From positions 248,001-312,000 of the forward strand of contig NZ_AUHN01000006.1 of NCBI RefSeq assembly GCF_000423205.1: a stretch of DNA of 64,000 nucleotides, in the 5' to 3' direction. The position numbers and the translations under genes were made by a program. Shown here one piece after another: positions 8,306 through 15,447 of this stretch (the stretch's first letter is position 1; every line of letters starts with the position of its first letter). The notes under the pieces are model-generated. The model was not told the DNA's origin, made no database searches, and worked only from the letters and a program-made list of their open reading frames with translations. This DNA comes from Jonesia quinghaiensis DSM 15701. GTDB lineage: Bacteria; Actinomycetota; Actinomycetes; Actinomycetales; Cellulomonadaceae.

Positions 8306-9205
8306 GTGACTGATCCACGTGTAGCCCTTGTGACCTGTTCTGACTACCCAGAGCTTGATGCGGATGACCGTATCCTCGCGGACGCCCTAAAGGACGCTGG
8401 CATTGAGGCGGTTCCCGCGATTTGGGATGACCCTTCGGTCCAGTGGGACGAGTTCGCGCTTGTCGTCGTGCGAAGCACCTGGGATTACGCGGGACGTCGT
8501 GATGAATTCATTGCCTGGGCGAAATCTGTTCCCACCATCATGAACCACGCGGACGTTCTGGAATGGAACACAGACAAGCACTACCTCAAAGAGATGGACG
8601 AGCGGGGCATCCCCGTTGTGCGGACACTATGGCTTGACCCAGCCCGCCACTTGACGTCCCAAGCCATCCACACGCGCCTACCAGCGCTCGGTGACTACGT
8701 CATCAAACCAACCATCTCAGCCGGTACCCAAGACACCGCCCGCTACCAGGAGTACACCGCGCAGGCGCGCGGCGAAGCGATCATGCACGTCCGGGACCTC
8801 TTGCGTTCCGGCCGTCACGTCATGATTCAGCCCTACCTGAAACTCATCGATGAAAAGGGCGAAACCTCACTGATCTTCATTGACGGTGAGTTCTCACACG
8901 CTGCACGCAAAAACGCGATGCTCTCCCGCGGAGACGCCCCATCACTGTCCTACCAGCAAGAAGAACTCACAGCCGGGGGAGCAGACCCCGAGTACCGAGA
9001 ACTTGCAGAACGCGCCATTGAGCAAGCACATGCCATCATTGGGGACAACGAACCGTTCCTGTACGCACGTGTTGACCTCATCCCCGGAGACGACGGCGAA
9101 CCTGTGCTCCTCGAAATCGAACTTGCTGAACCAACACTGTTCTTCTCCGTTGACGACCAAGCCGCACAACGGTTCGCAGCAGCCGTTGCGAAGCGCATCG
9201 CATAA
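8306..9205 (+). CDS. ATP-grasp domain protein (RimK/DcsG-like ligase)
   Basis: 299 residues. N-terminal pre-ATP-grasp domain (VALVTCSDYPELDADDRIL; VVVRSTWDYAGR), then the ATP-binding part: YVIKPTISAGTQDT (substrate and ATP loop), HVMIQPYLK, TSLIFIDGEFSHAARK, and the metal-binding region LYARVDLIP...LEIELAEPTLF. ATP-grasp enzymes join a carboxylate to an amine or thiol through an acyl-phosphate; the substrate here is unknown. The GTG at 8306 is preferred because a TACGCT -10-like element ends 8 bases before it, implying leaderless translation; the frame is open from 8243. Confidence 0.8.
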   Translation: MTDPRVALVTCSDYPELDADDRILADALKDAGIEAVPAIWDDPSVQWDEFALVVVRSTWDYAGRRDEFIAWAKSVPTIMNHADVLEWNTDKHYLKEMDERGIPVVRTLWLDPARHLTSQAIHTRLPALGDYVIKPTISAGTQDTARYQEYTAQARGEAIMHVRDLLRSGRHVMIQPYLKLIDEKGETSLIFIDGEFSHAARKNAMLSRGDAPSLSYQQEELTAGGADPEYRELAERAIEQAHAIIGDNEPFLYARVDLIPGDDGEPVLLEIELAEPTLFFSVDDQAAQRFAAAVAKRIA

Positions 9206-9285
9206 CCCGCAACTCACCAACAAAGCGACCACCACGGGGTGACGACGATTTAGTGCAACAGCACATCTGTGTCTAGAATCGTTGT

Positions 9286-9358
9286 GCCTCCGTAGCTCAG
9301 ATGGATAGAGCAAGGGCCTTCTAATCCCTAGGTCGCAGGTTCGAGTCCTGTCGGGGGC
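9286..9358 (+). tRNA. tRNA-Arg (anticodon UCU)
   Basis: Acceptor GCCTCCG pairs with CGGGGGC, anticodon loop CTTCTAA gives UCU, T-arm CAGGTTCGAGTCCTG. CCA is not encoded. Confidence 0.94.
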
Positions 9359-9373
9359 GCAACACATCCCATA

Positions 9374-9413
9374 AACGGCTGTGCGACACGTGAAAACGTG
9401 TCGCACAGCCGTT
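9374..9413. terminator. Long perfect hairpin after tRNA-Arg
   Basis: 18-bp perfect arms with a GAAA loop (AACGGCTGTGCGACACGT and complement). It separates tRNA-Arg from the convergent sigma/anti-sigma operon. There is no long T-run, so it may act bidirectionally. Confidence 0.75.
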
Positions 9414-9444
9414 CGTATTATCTGATGTAGTTACGTCGATCTCA

Positions 9445-10095
9445 TCAACCCACACGCTCGTCTGACAGTCCGAGGCGGTCTAATACCTCAGTGCTTATTT
9501 CCAATGTGCCGTCGAGGCTACGCGCAACGATGCCGTCATCAACGACAAACGCACTTTGGCCCGCAGGTGATGTGAGTTGCCACCAATCATCTAGTTCACT
9601 GAGTGCAAGGACATACTCACGACCCACCTCGAGGCCTTGGGTTTCAGCCGTTCCCACTAGCCCTTCCTGAACCGCTGGAATAAGAACCTCAACGTGACTA
9701 GGGTCTCCTGACGTCGAGGCGCGAACATCCACCGTGTATGCGACCACGTCGTTCCCATTGAATTCGGTGCGCTCCTCAGTGATAACCGTGCCGCCCACGA
9801 TCATCGCGCTCGCGCTTTCGAGTTGCTCAAACGTGGCGTAGAAAGCCGAGTCGACCATCGGCGGGGGGGGGGGCAGCACCTGCGACAGCATAAGCGCCGC
9901 AACACCTCCGAGAGCTAGTCCACCTGCGACGGCAAAACCAACCCACGATCGTTGTAGAGAAGCTCTCTGAACACGAACGGAGCCGGGCGGGATGTCACCA
10001 ATTCCCGGGACAATCGAGTCAAGAGATGGCCGCTGCACTGGGCTGTTGGCATCGACAGGGTTGGCGGCACGGAGACTGTCAATCGGTTTCATCAT
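9445..10095 (-). CDS. Single-pass membrane protein, likely partner of the ECF sigma factor
   Basis: 216 residues: a cytoplasmic N-terminal segment of about 50 residues, one transmembrane helix (SWVGFAVAGGLALGGVAALML, about 50-70), a five-proline stretch, then an extracytoplasmic domain of about 140 residues. It overlaps the upstream sigma gene by 4 nt (ATGA), so the two are translationally coupled, the usual place for an anti-sigma or sensor. No zinc-finger HxxxCxxC motif is present, so anti-sigma function is inferred from context. The proline codons contain an 11-bp C homopolymer (9863-9873). Confidence 0.7.
   Translation of the reverse strand: MMKPIDSLRAANPVDANSPVQRPSLDSIVPGIGDIPPGSVRVQRASLQRSWVGFAVAGGLALGGVAALMLSQVLPPPPPMVDSAFYATFEQLESASAMIVGGTVITEERTEFNGNDVVAYTVDVRASTSGDPSHVEVLIPAVQEGLVGTAETQGLEVGREYVLALSELDDWWQLTSPAGQSAFVVDDGIVARSLDGTLEISTEVLDRLGLSDERVG
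9863..9873 (-). repeat. 11-bp poly-C/poly-G tract inside the sigma-partner gene
   Basis: Eleven consecutive G on the plus strand (C on the coding strand), encoding part of the PPPPP linker just outside the predicted membrane helix. Tracts of this length can slip during replication. Confidence 0.9.
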
Positions 10096-10622
10096 GAGTT
10101 CCTCTGATTGGCGCGGGCATATTGTTCGGCGAAACGTTTACGTGCCCGGTGAAGTCGAACCCAAACAGCCGATACAGACACTTCAAGAAACTGCGACAGT
10201 TCTGTTGTGGCGAGCTCGTCCCAAAATCGCAACCGAAGCAGTTCCTGATCCTCGCGCGATAGCGATCCAAGCGTTTCCAGAACGCGGTCGTTTGGTCCAT
10301 CCACACCACCTACCATCACGTCTTCCCGGAGCCGTGCGTCGAGTTGCCCCGCACGATTGCGGGAGCGGTAGAGATCACCGATGATGTTGTGCGCTGTGAT
10401 AAACAGCCACCCTGGTGCCGGCACTTTGTTGTCACGCAGACAGCACTCCCAAGCCCGTCGGAATGTTTCTGCGGCAACATCCGATGCATCGCTCGAGTTG
10501 TCGACCCTCCGTTGGGCGAACCTCACCACACGGTCGAAATGCCCATCGAACAGCCTGGTGAAAGCGCTCACATGGGAAGGGCCGCTCGGTTGCTCTTGCT
10601 TCATAACCTGTACGTTGTCCAC
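10092..10622 (-). CDS. ECF-family RNA polymerase sigma factor
   Basis: 176 residues. Sigma region 2 is seen in AFTRLFDGHFDRVVRFAQRRV through the -10-recognition segment AAETFRRAWECCL and GWLFITAHNIIGDLYRSRNR. Region 4 is the helix-turn-helix LSREDQELLRLRFWDEL...VSVSAVWVRLHRARKRF. I chose a GTG at 10622 because AAGGA lies about 10 bases upstream; ATG 10604 is the alternative. The frame is open to 10661 without a sensible start. The membrane protein downstream overlaps by 4 nt and is the likely regulator. Confidence 0.88.
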   Translation of the reverse strand: MDNVQVMKQEQPSGPSHVSAFTRLFDGHFDRVVRFAQRRVDNSSDASDVAAETFRRAWECCLRDNKVPAPGWLFITAHNIIGDLYRSRNRAGQLDARLREDVMVGGVDGPNDRVLETLGSLSREDQELLRLRFWDELATTELSQFLEVSVSAVWVRLHRARKRFAEQYARANQRNS

Positions 10623-10746
10623 ATCTTGATTTTCCTTACACGCAGTGCGACATCCCCCCACCCGTCATTATGAGTGGCCAGGTCCCCGTGACGCAGGTCA
10701 GGTAGCATCTTGGGTGACCCATTCACGCCACACCGCAGGACACTAC

Positions 10747-11223
10747 GTGACGCAAAGCGCCGAAACAGCAGAGACCCAACCCACCGAAGTCCACATGTGG
10801 ACCGATGGTGCGTGCAAAGGCAACCCAGGCATCGGCGGGTGGGGTGTGTGGATGACAGCAGGCGAACATTCCAAAGAACTCTTCGGTGGCGAAGCACAAA
10901 CCACCAACAACCGCATGGAACTGCTCGCCGTCATCGAAGGGCTCACCACCCTCAAACGCCCCTGCACAGTGGTGCTCCACGTGGACTCCACCTACGTGAT
11001 GAAAGGAATCACCACCTGGATCCACGGGTGGAAACGCAACGGGTGGCGCACAGCCGACAAAAAACCCGTCAAAAACGCTGACCTATGGCGTCAACTTGAC
11101 GAACAAGTAGCCAAACACCACATCACCTGGCAGTGGGTCAAAGGCCACTCCGGTGACCCCGGCAACGAAAAAGCCGACGAACTCGCCAACAAAGGCGTCG
11201 ACCAAGTGCGCGCTGGCGAATAA
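10747..11223 (+). CDS. rnhA: Ribonuclease HI
   Basis: 158 residues. Degrades the RNA strand of RNA-DNA hybrids with two metal ions. Catalytic carboxylates are visible: Asp in [11 protein letters not shown], Glu in [13 protein letters not shown], Asp in [13 protein letters not shown] and the last Asp in [12 protein letters not shown]; the mobile His is in [10 protein letters not shown]. The GTG at 10747 with CAGGA upstream gives the usual length; the frame is open to 10645. Confidence 0.93.
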   Translation: MTQSAETAETQPTEVHMWTDGACKGNPGIGGWGVWMTAGEHSKELFGGEAQTTNNRMELLAVIEGLTTLKRPCTVVLHVDSTYVMKGITTWIHGWKRNGWRTADKKPVKNADLWRQLDEQVAKHHITWQWVKGHSGDPGNEKADELANKGVDQVRAGE

Positions 11224-11238
11224 CTAGGCTCCGTCCAC

Positions 11239-11262
11239 GCATCAGCATCAGCATCAGCATCA
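11239..11262. repeat. Hexanucleotide microsatellite (GCATCA)x4
   Basis: Four perfect tandem GCATCA units in the noncoding gap between rnhA and map. Confidence 0.9.
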
Positions 11263-11343
11263 GCAACGGCACCCCGCACGCCAACTACACGTCACACCGC
11301 GCCCAACACAACCGCCAACCCACCAAGGAGTAGCCTTAATACC

Positions 11344-12111
11344 GTGATTGAGATCAAGACGCCCCAAGAGATCGAAAAAATGCGAGTGGTTGGCAAAGTT
11401 GTCGCCACAGCACTAGAAGCAATGCAACAAGCCGCAGCACCGGGCGTCACGCTCAAAGAACTCGACGCGGTAGGCGCGAAAGTCCTCGCAGACAACGGCG
11501 CCACCTCACCCTTTTTGAACTACCACCCCGACTGGGCGCCAACACCATTCCCTGGCTCCATCTGCGCATCCGTGAACGACGTTGTTGTTCACGGCATCCC
11601 CAATGACTACGTCATCGCAGACGGCGACGTCGTATCCATTGACTTTGGTGCAGTGCTCGACGGCTGGTGCGGAGACTCCGCACGCACCTTCATCGTCGGA
11701 ACACCGCGCCCCGAAGATGAACTCCTTGTCGACGTCACCCGCCAAGCCCTCGAAGCCGGCATCGCAGCGGCACAAGTCGGCAACACCATCGGTGACATCG
11801 GCTACGCAGTTCACGCACTCGCCCGCAAACACCGCCTCGGCAACCTCGAAGACCACGGCGGGCATGGCATCGGCACCGAAATGCACATGGACCCCTTCGT
11901 TCCAAACAAAGCCAAAAAAGGCAAAGGCGTGAAACTCCAAGAAGGCATGGTCATCTGCATTGAACCCATGTTCATCCTTGGCGGCAAAGACGGCTACGTC
12001 CACGACGACGACGGCTGGACCATCCGCTCACTCAAAGGCGGACGCGCAGCCCACTGGGAACACACCATCGCCATCACCGCTAACGGACCAGACATCCTCA
12101 CAGCCCTATGA
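11344..12111 (+). CDS. map: Methionine aminopeptidase, type I
   Basis: 255 residues. Removes the N-terminal Met of new proteins; a pita-bread-fold dimetal enzyme. Metal ligands are visible: Asp in VVSIDFGAVLDGWCGDSART (two Asp), His in DHGGHGIGTEMH, Glu in VICIEPMF and the last Glu near HWEHTIAIT. It lacks the zinc-finger N-terminal extension of some actinobacterial MAPs. The GTG start at 11344 follows AAGGAG by 12 bases. It overlaps orn by 4 nt (ATGA). Confidence 0.95.
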   Translation: MIEIKTPQEIEKMRVVGKVVATALEAMQQAAAPGVTLKELDAVGAKVLADNGATSPFLNYHPDWAPTPFPGSICASVNDVVVHGIPNDYVIADGDVVSIDFGAVLDGWCGDSARTFIVGTPRPEDELLVDVTRQALEAGIAAAQVGNTIGDIGYAVHALARKHRLGNLEDHGGHGIGTEMHMDPFVPNKAKKGKGVKLQEGMVICIEPMFILGGKDGYVHDDDGWTIRSLKGGRAAHWEHTIAITANGPDILTAL

Positions 12112-12776
12112 CCACAAGCGCACAGAACCAGCGCATCGTCTGGATTGACTGCGAAATGACGGGCCTCGACATTGAGAACGACGCCCTCATCGAAATCGCC
12201 GTAGTCGTCACCGACAGCGAACTGAACCCACTCGACGCCGGCATCGACGTGGTGATCCGCCCACCCGCAGAGGCACTGACCTCAATGGGCGACTTCGTGC
12301 GACAAATGCACACCAGCTCAGGGCTCATCACCGAACTCGACGCCGGAATCACCCTCGCCGAAGCCGAAGAGCAAGTCCTCGCCTACGTGAAACGCCACAC
12401 CACCACCGCACGCAAAGCACCACTAGCTGGTAACTCCGTAGGAACAGACCGGCTCTTCCTCGCGCGCGACATGCCACGGCTCACCGAACACCTCCACTAC
12501 CGGATCATCGACGTGTCATCCCTTAAAGAACTCGCCCGCCGCTGGTACCCGCGCACCTACTACGCAGCACCAGGCAAAAACGGGGGACACCGGGCGCTCG
12601 CGGACATCCTCGAATCCATCGATGAACTGCGCTACTACCGGGCAACGATGTTTGTTCCCGCCCCAGGGCTCGACACTAAAGCAGCACGAACAGTCGCCAC
12701 ACAGATCAGCAAAACTGCTGTGGCCGATGCTCACACCACCACCAGCACGGATGGTGGTGTGGATCACCTCGATTGA
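12108..12776 (+). CDS. orn: Oligoribonuclease
   Basis: 222 residues. A DEDDh 3'-5' exonuclease that finishes RNA decay by hydrolysing 2- to 5-mers, including pGpG. Motifs: DCEMTGLD (Asp/Glu), GNSVGTDRLFLARDMP (Asp), and GGHRALADILESIDEL (His and Asp). It starts inside the map stop codon, so the two are co-translated. A tail of about 40 residues rich in Thr and Ala extends beyond the usual end. Confidence 0.95.
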   Translation: MTTSAQNQRIVWIDCEMTGLDIENDALIEIAVVVTDSELNPLDAGIDVVIRPPAEALTSMGDFVRQMHTSSGLITELDAGITLAEAEEQVLAYVKRHTTTARKAPLAGNSVGTDRLFLARDMPRLTEHLHYRIIDVSSLKELARRWYPRTYYAAPGKNGGHRALADILESIDELRYYRATMFVPAPGLDTKAARTVATQISKTAVADAHTTTSTDGGVDHLD

Positions 12777-12838
12777 GTTTTATTTTTCGGCCTCTCACCG
12801 GGTATGCTTTTCTAGGTCGCTGAGGGAATCAGCGCCAT

Positions 12839-12915
12839 GGTGGGTATAGCTCAGCTGGTAGAGCACCTGGTTGTGGTCCAGGGGGTCGCGGGTTCAAGTC
12901 CCGTTACTCACCCCA
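12839..12915 (+). tRNA. tRNA-His (anticodon GUG)
   Basis: Acceptor GTGGGTA/TACTCAC, an extra 5' G (12839) facing discriminator C as required for His, anticodon loop TTGTGGT (GUG), CCA encoded at 12913-12915. Confidence 0.96.
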
Positions 12916-12917
12916 AT

Positions 12918-12966
12918 GAAAGCGCTGGTCGCAGACAATGAGTCTGAGACCAGCGCTTTTTTGTGT
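12918..12966 (+). terminator. Intrinsic terminator after tRNA-His
   Basis: AAAGCGCTGGTC and CAGAC arms pair with their complements across an AATGA loop, then a run of six T. Confidence 0.92.
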
Positions 12967-13047
12967 GCCGACACCATTATCCAACAAGCGATGTCATGAA
13001 AACCCCCGATAGACTGAATGCCTTATCAACGGTGAGAAGGAGCAAAC

Positions 13048-13158
13048 ATGACAGCAGCGGCACTAAGCAGCGTATCGGTCATCGTTTTTGTGGTTGCCGC
13101 AGTCGCGGTCCTCGCCACGCTAGGGGTCAAGTGGTACCGCAACAGGGCATCGAAGTAG
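13048..13158 (+). CDS. 36-residue single-pass membrane miniprotein
   Basis: A short reading frame with a strong ribosome-binding site (AGAAGGAGC) seven bases before ATG. It encodes an N-terminal MTAAALSS, one hydrophobic helix of about 20 residues (VIVFVVAAVAVLATLGV) and a basic tail KWYRNRASK, giving a predicted N-out/C-in topology by the positive-inside rule. No known family was recognised. Confidence 0.55.
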   Translation: MTAAALSSVSVIVFVVAAVAVLATLGVKWYRNRASK

Positions 13159-13302
13159 AGCGTCGCCCATAGCCTTAGCCAATTCGGTGAGTTCTGTGTG
13201 ATGAAGAGAAGAATGAGACGCGTCACGAACTGGCTGATCTTGATGAGATTTACGCCTACGCAGAGCAAATTCGCGGTACGGTCAGGCGTTGCTTGTGAGG
13301 TG

Positions 13303-13340
13303 GGTGTGCCTGCAGCAACAACAGTTCGTGTAGGCACACC
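13303..13340. promoter_or_regulatory. Inverted repeat upstream of 2-TM protein gene
   Basis: GGTGTGCCT (13303-13311) and AGGCACACC (13332-13340) form a 9-bp perfect inverted repeat separated by 20 bases, ending 21 bases before the start of the following gene. It could be a hairpin or an operator. Confidence 0.5.
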
Positions 13341-13361
13341 TCGAAACCGTGAGGCTAGACC

Positions 13362-13568
13362 GTGAAGAACCCCGACCGCATTAAAAACCCGATGACAGCT
13401 TTCCGTGCAGGGCTAGTTGCCCTGTTTATCGGTGTTGTGATCGTTTTCGTTTACCCGTACGTGGGGTACGGGTTCCTTGCCCTCGGTGTCCTCTGGAGCG
13501 TCGCTGGCATCTACCGGTACCGCACAATGATCCGCTACCTCAAAGAGCACGGGAACTACCCGCTCTAA
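13362..13568 (+). CDS. Small two-TM membrane protein
   Basis: 68 residues with two hydrophobic helices (AGLVALFIGVVIVFVYPYV and YGFLALGVLWSVAGIY) and a basic C-terminus. The GTG start at 13362 is preceded by TAGACC, consistent with a leaderless message. Function not recognised. Confidence 0.65.
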   Translation: MKNPDRIKNPMTAFRAGLVALFIGVVIVFVYPYVGYGFLALGVLWSVAGIYRYRTMIRYLKEHGNYPL

Positions 13569-13584
13569 CAAACAGATGAGTCAA

Positions 13585-14031
13585 TCAGACCCCAACGGCA
13601 ACTGACGGGGCTGTTTGTGTTGCATAGGCAGTCCAATAATCTGAGACCGCCGCATCCCAGTTTTCCTGCAACGATGCGTCCCGCAATGCTGTGAACCGTT
13701 CTGTGGCTGCTGTTCGGGATGACGCATCTGCGTGTGCGCACTGCTCGGCTGCGTGGGTGAGCGCGTTGTCATAGCGTGCGATCATCGCTGTGCGCAGTGT
13801 TGTACGGGTCATCGTCACGCTATACCAGTCCGACACAATGATGATGAATGCGCCGATCAGTATGCTCAGAATCGCCAAGCCACCAGCGTTTAAGAAAAAC
13901 AGCAAAACCGTAGCGGGAATGAAAATCACCGCAGCCAACAATATAGTGCCAGTGGTCCTTGACGCCGCAAGCTTATCTGCCGCATTTGCCGGAATTCGCG
14001 TGTTGTTCAGTGCTGAGTTGAATGTCGCCAT
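13585..14031 (-). CDS. Two-TM membrane protein of unknown function
   Basis: 148 residues. Two adjacent membrane helices (TILLAAVIFIPATVLLFFL and LAILSILIGAFIIIV, about 28-65) are followed by a cytoplasmic Ala-rich helical region (YDNALTHAAEQCAHADASSR...) of about 75 residues. No domain was recognised. The start ATG is 14031; an AGGAGG lies about 15 bases upstream. It is divergent from the fluoride-riboswitch-controlled crcB genes. Confidence 0.65.
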   Translation of the reverse strand: MATFNSALNNTRIPANAADKLAASRTTGTILLAAVIFIPATVLLFFLNAGGLAILSILIGAFIIIVSDWYSVTMTRTTLRTAMIARYDNALTHAAEQCAHADASSRTAATERFTALRDASLQENWDAAVSDYWTAYATQTAPSVAVGV

Positions 14032-14065
14032 GCATGGATCCTATACCTCCTAGGGTTATGCTTGG

Positions 14066-14128
14066 AGAGGCGATGGATCCCGCCTGGGGCTAACCCCGAA
14101 CCGCACCCTTTGTGCTGATGGTTCCTGT
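14066..14128 (+). promoter_or_regulatory. Fluoride (crcB-motif) riboswitch
   Basis: The segment contains the conserved pieces of the crcB motif in order: AGGCGATGG...CCGCC (first stem with GAUGG), a variable hairpin GGGGCTAACCCC, GAACCGCACC, and GTGCTGATGGTTCCT (the 3' CUGAUG..CCU element that forms the pseudoknot). It lies about 50 bases upstream of two fluoride-channel genes, as expected for an aptamer that switches expression on when fluoride is bound. Confidence 0.88.
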
Positions 14129-14180
14129 CTCGTCACCCGACGGGCAGGTCCACGCGTGCCCGGGGAAAGGAACACACGCC

Positions 14181-14681
14181 GTGTCAACGCCTTTTCAGCG
14201 TCGCCTACTCATCCCAAGACGGCCGCTCAACCGCCCCCTGTACCGACAGCCCCGAATCCTTGCCTGCATCATTGCCGGTGGCGCCCTAGGGACGACAGCC
14301 CGCCACCTCATCGAAACACGATGGGGCGCCGCGCCCGGGGAGTTCCCATGGGCCACGTTCTCGATCAACATCACCGGCTCTTTTCTGCTCGGTGTTCTGC
14401 TCACGGTCCTTTCTCTTGCTGGGCCTGACACCGGTCTACGCCGCACTGTTCGAGTAACCGTTGGAACGGGTGTGTTAGGCGGGTTCACCACCTACTCAAC
14501 GTTCATTCTTGAAGCCAACACCCTGGCACGTGGTGGTGAGCTAGGACTTGCCGCGATGTACACGGCCAGCAGTGTCGCGTTGGGAATTTGCGCAGCAACC
14601 CTCGGCTTCCTGGCCGCGCGAGCCATGTGGCTCCGTCATCCGGCCCGAACACCGAAGACAACACAGATCGTGGGGGAGTAG
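14181..14681 (+). CDS. crcB: Fluoride channel subunit FluC/CrcB (first copy)
   Basis: 166 residues, four predicted membrane helices. Exports F- down its gradient. Signatures: IAGGALGTTARHLIETRW, WATFSINITGSFLLGVL (the Asn-x-x-Gly-Ser-Phe element) and GTGVLGGFTTYSTFILEA (the Gly-Gly-Phe-Thr-Thr-[YF]-Ser-Thr-Phe pore segment). The GTG at 14181 follows AAAGGAA; the frame is open upstream through the riboswitch. The 30-residue N-terminal extension is basic and Pro-rich. It lies two bases before the second crcB. Confidence 0.92.
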   Translation: MSTPFQRRLLIPRRPLNRPLYRQPRILACIIAGGALGTTARHLIETRWGAAPGEFPWATFSINITGSFLLGVLLTVLSLAGPDTGLRRTVRVTVGTGVLGGFTTYSTFILEANTLARGGELGLAAMYTASSVALGICAATLGFLAARAMWLRHPARTPKTTQIVGE

Positions 14682-14683
14682 TG

Positions 14684-15058
14684 ATGATCCTTGCAATCGC
14701 TGTAGCGGGCGGTGTTGGAGCTGCTGTGCGGTTCATCATCGATGGGATAGTGGCGACCCATCGCCCCCCAGGTGCCCTTCCGCTAGGCACATTCCTCATC
14801 AACGTGGTGGGAGCTTTCGCGTTGGGGCTAGTCGTCAACACAGTGGGTGCGTGGGCAGGGTGGGAAAACCTCACCTTGGTAGTGGGCACCGGCTTGCTAG
14901 GTGGTTTCACTACTTTTTCGACGGCCAGTGTTGAAGCCATCAACATTGCGCGGCGAGGTGGGGCCCGCTCGGTTGCGCTAGCAGGCGCCCATGCGGCACT
15001 CATGGTGATGTGCGCCTTGGCTGCTGGGTGGGTGGGGCTGACACTCGGTGGACACTGA
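14684..15058 (+). CDS. crcB: Fluoride channel subunit FluC/CrcB (second copy)
   Basis: 124 residues, four membrane helices. Signatures AGGVGAAVRFIIDGI, GTFLINVVGAFALG and GTGLLGGFTTFSTASVEA. Compared with its neighbour, the pore segment reads FSTAS rather than YSTFI, so one conserved Phe position is changed. Tandem fluC pairs in Gram-positive bacteria can form heterodimeric channels of antiparallel subunits; that is the likely arrangement here. The ATG at 14684 has GGGGGAG upstream. Confidence 0.92.
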   Translation: MILAIAVAGGVGAAVRFIIDGIVATHRPPGALPLGTFLINVVGAFALGLVVNTVGAWAGWENLTLVVGTGLLGGFTTFSTASVEAINIARRGGARSVALAGAHAALMVMCALAAGWVGLTLGGH

Positions 15059-15131
15059 CGCCACCAACGCCGTGTGACTCAGGTTACGATATCTTTCACG
15101 ATTGTCCGCTACACCACGGGAAAGAGACGTC

Positions 15132-15296
15132 ATGCCGCACCGGAAAAAAACTCCTCAAGACGACGCCCACCACACCCCTGGGCAAGATGCCTGGGTTGAG
15201 CAACCACCAGAACAAGACGGCGAAGGTTTCTCAACTGCAGCCCACATTCTCGCTCATGACGACAACACCCCAGAAACCGATACACCAGCGTCCTAA
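15132..15296 (+). CDS. Small hydrophilic hypothetical protein
   Basis: 54 residues, polar and probably disordered (many Asp, Gln, His and Thr). The ATG at 15132 follows GGGAAAGAG. No homology was recognised. The gap to the next gene contains a CGCTGAC/GTCAGCG inverted repeat around 15360-15392. Confidence 0.4.
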   Translation: MPHRKKTPQDDAHHTPGQDAWVEQPPEQDGEGFSTAAHILAHDDNTPETDTPAS

Positions 15297-15447
15297 TCGG
15301 CACATGACCGGAGCCGCCCCCATGCGCAATGCGCGACGAGGGTGAAACGCAAAACGCCACGCTGACTGCGCATGTTACAGCGCGGTCAGCGCGCAGTGTG
15401 CCATATTGTTAGGGCCAGGGCAGGCTTAACAACACAACCGAAAGACA

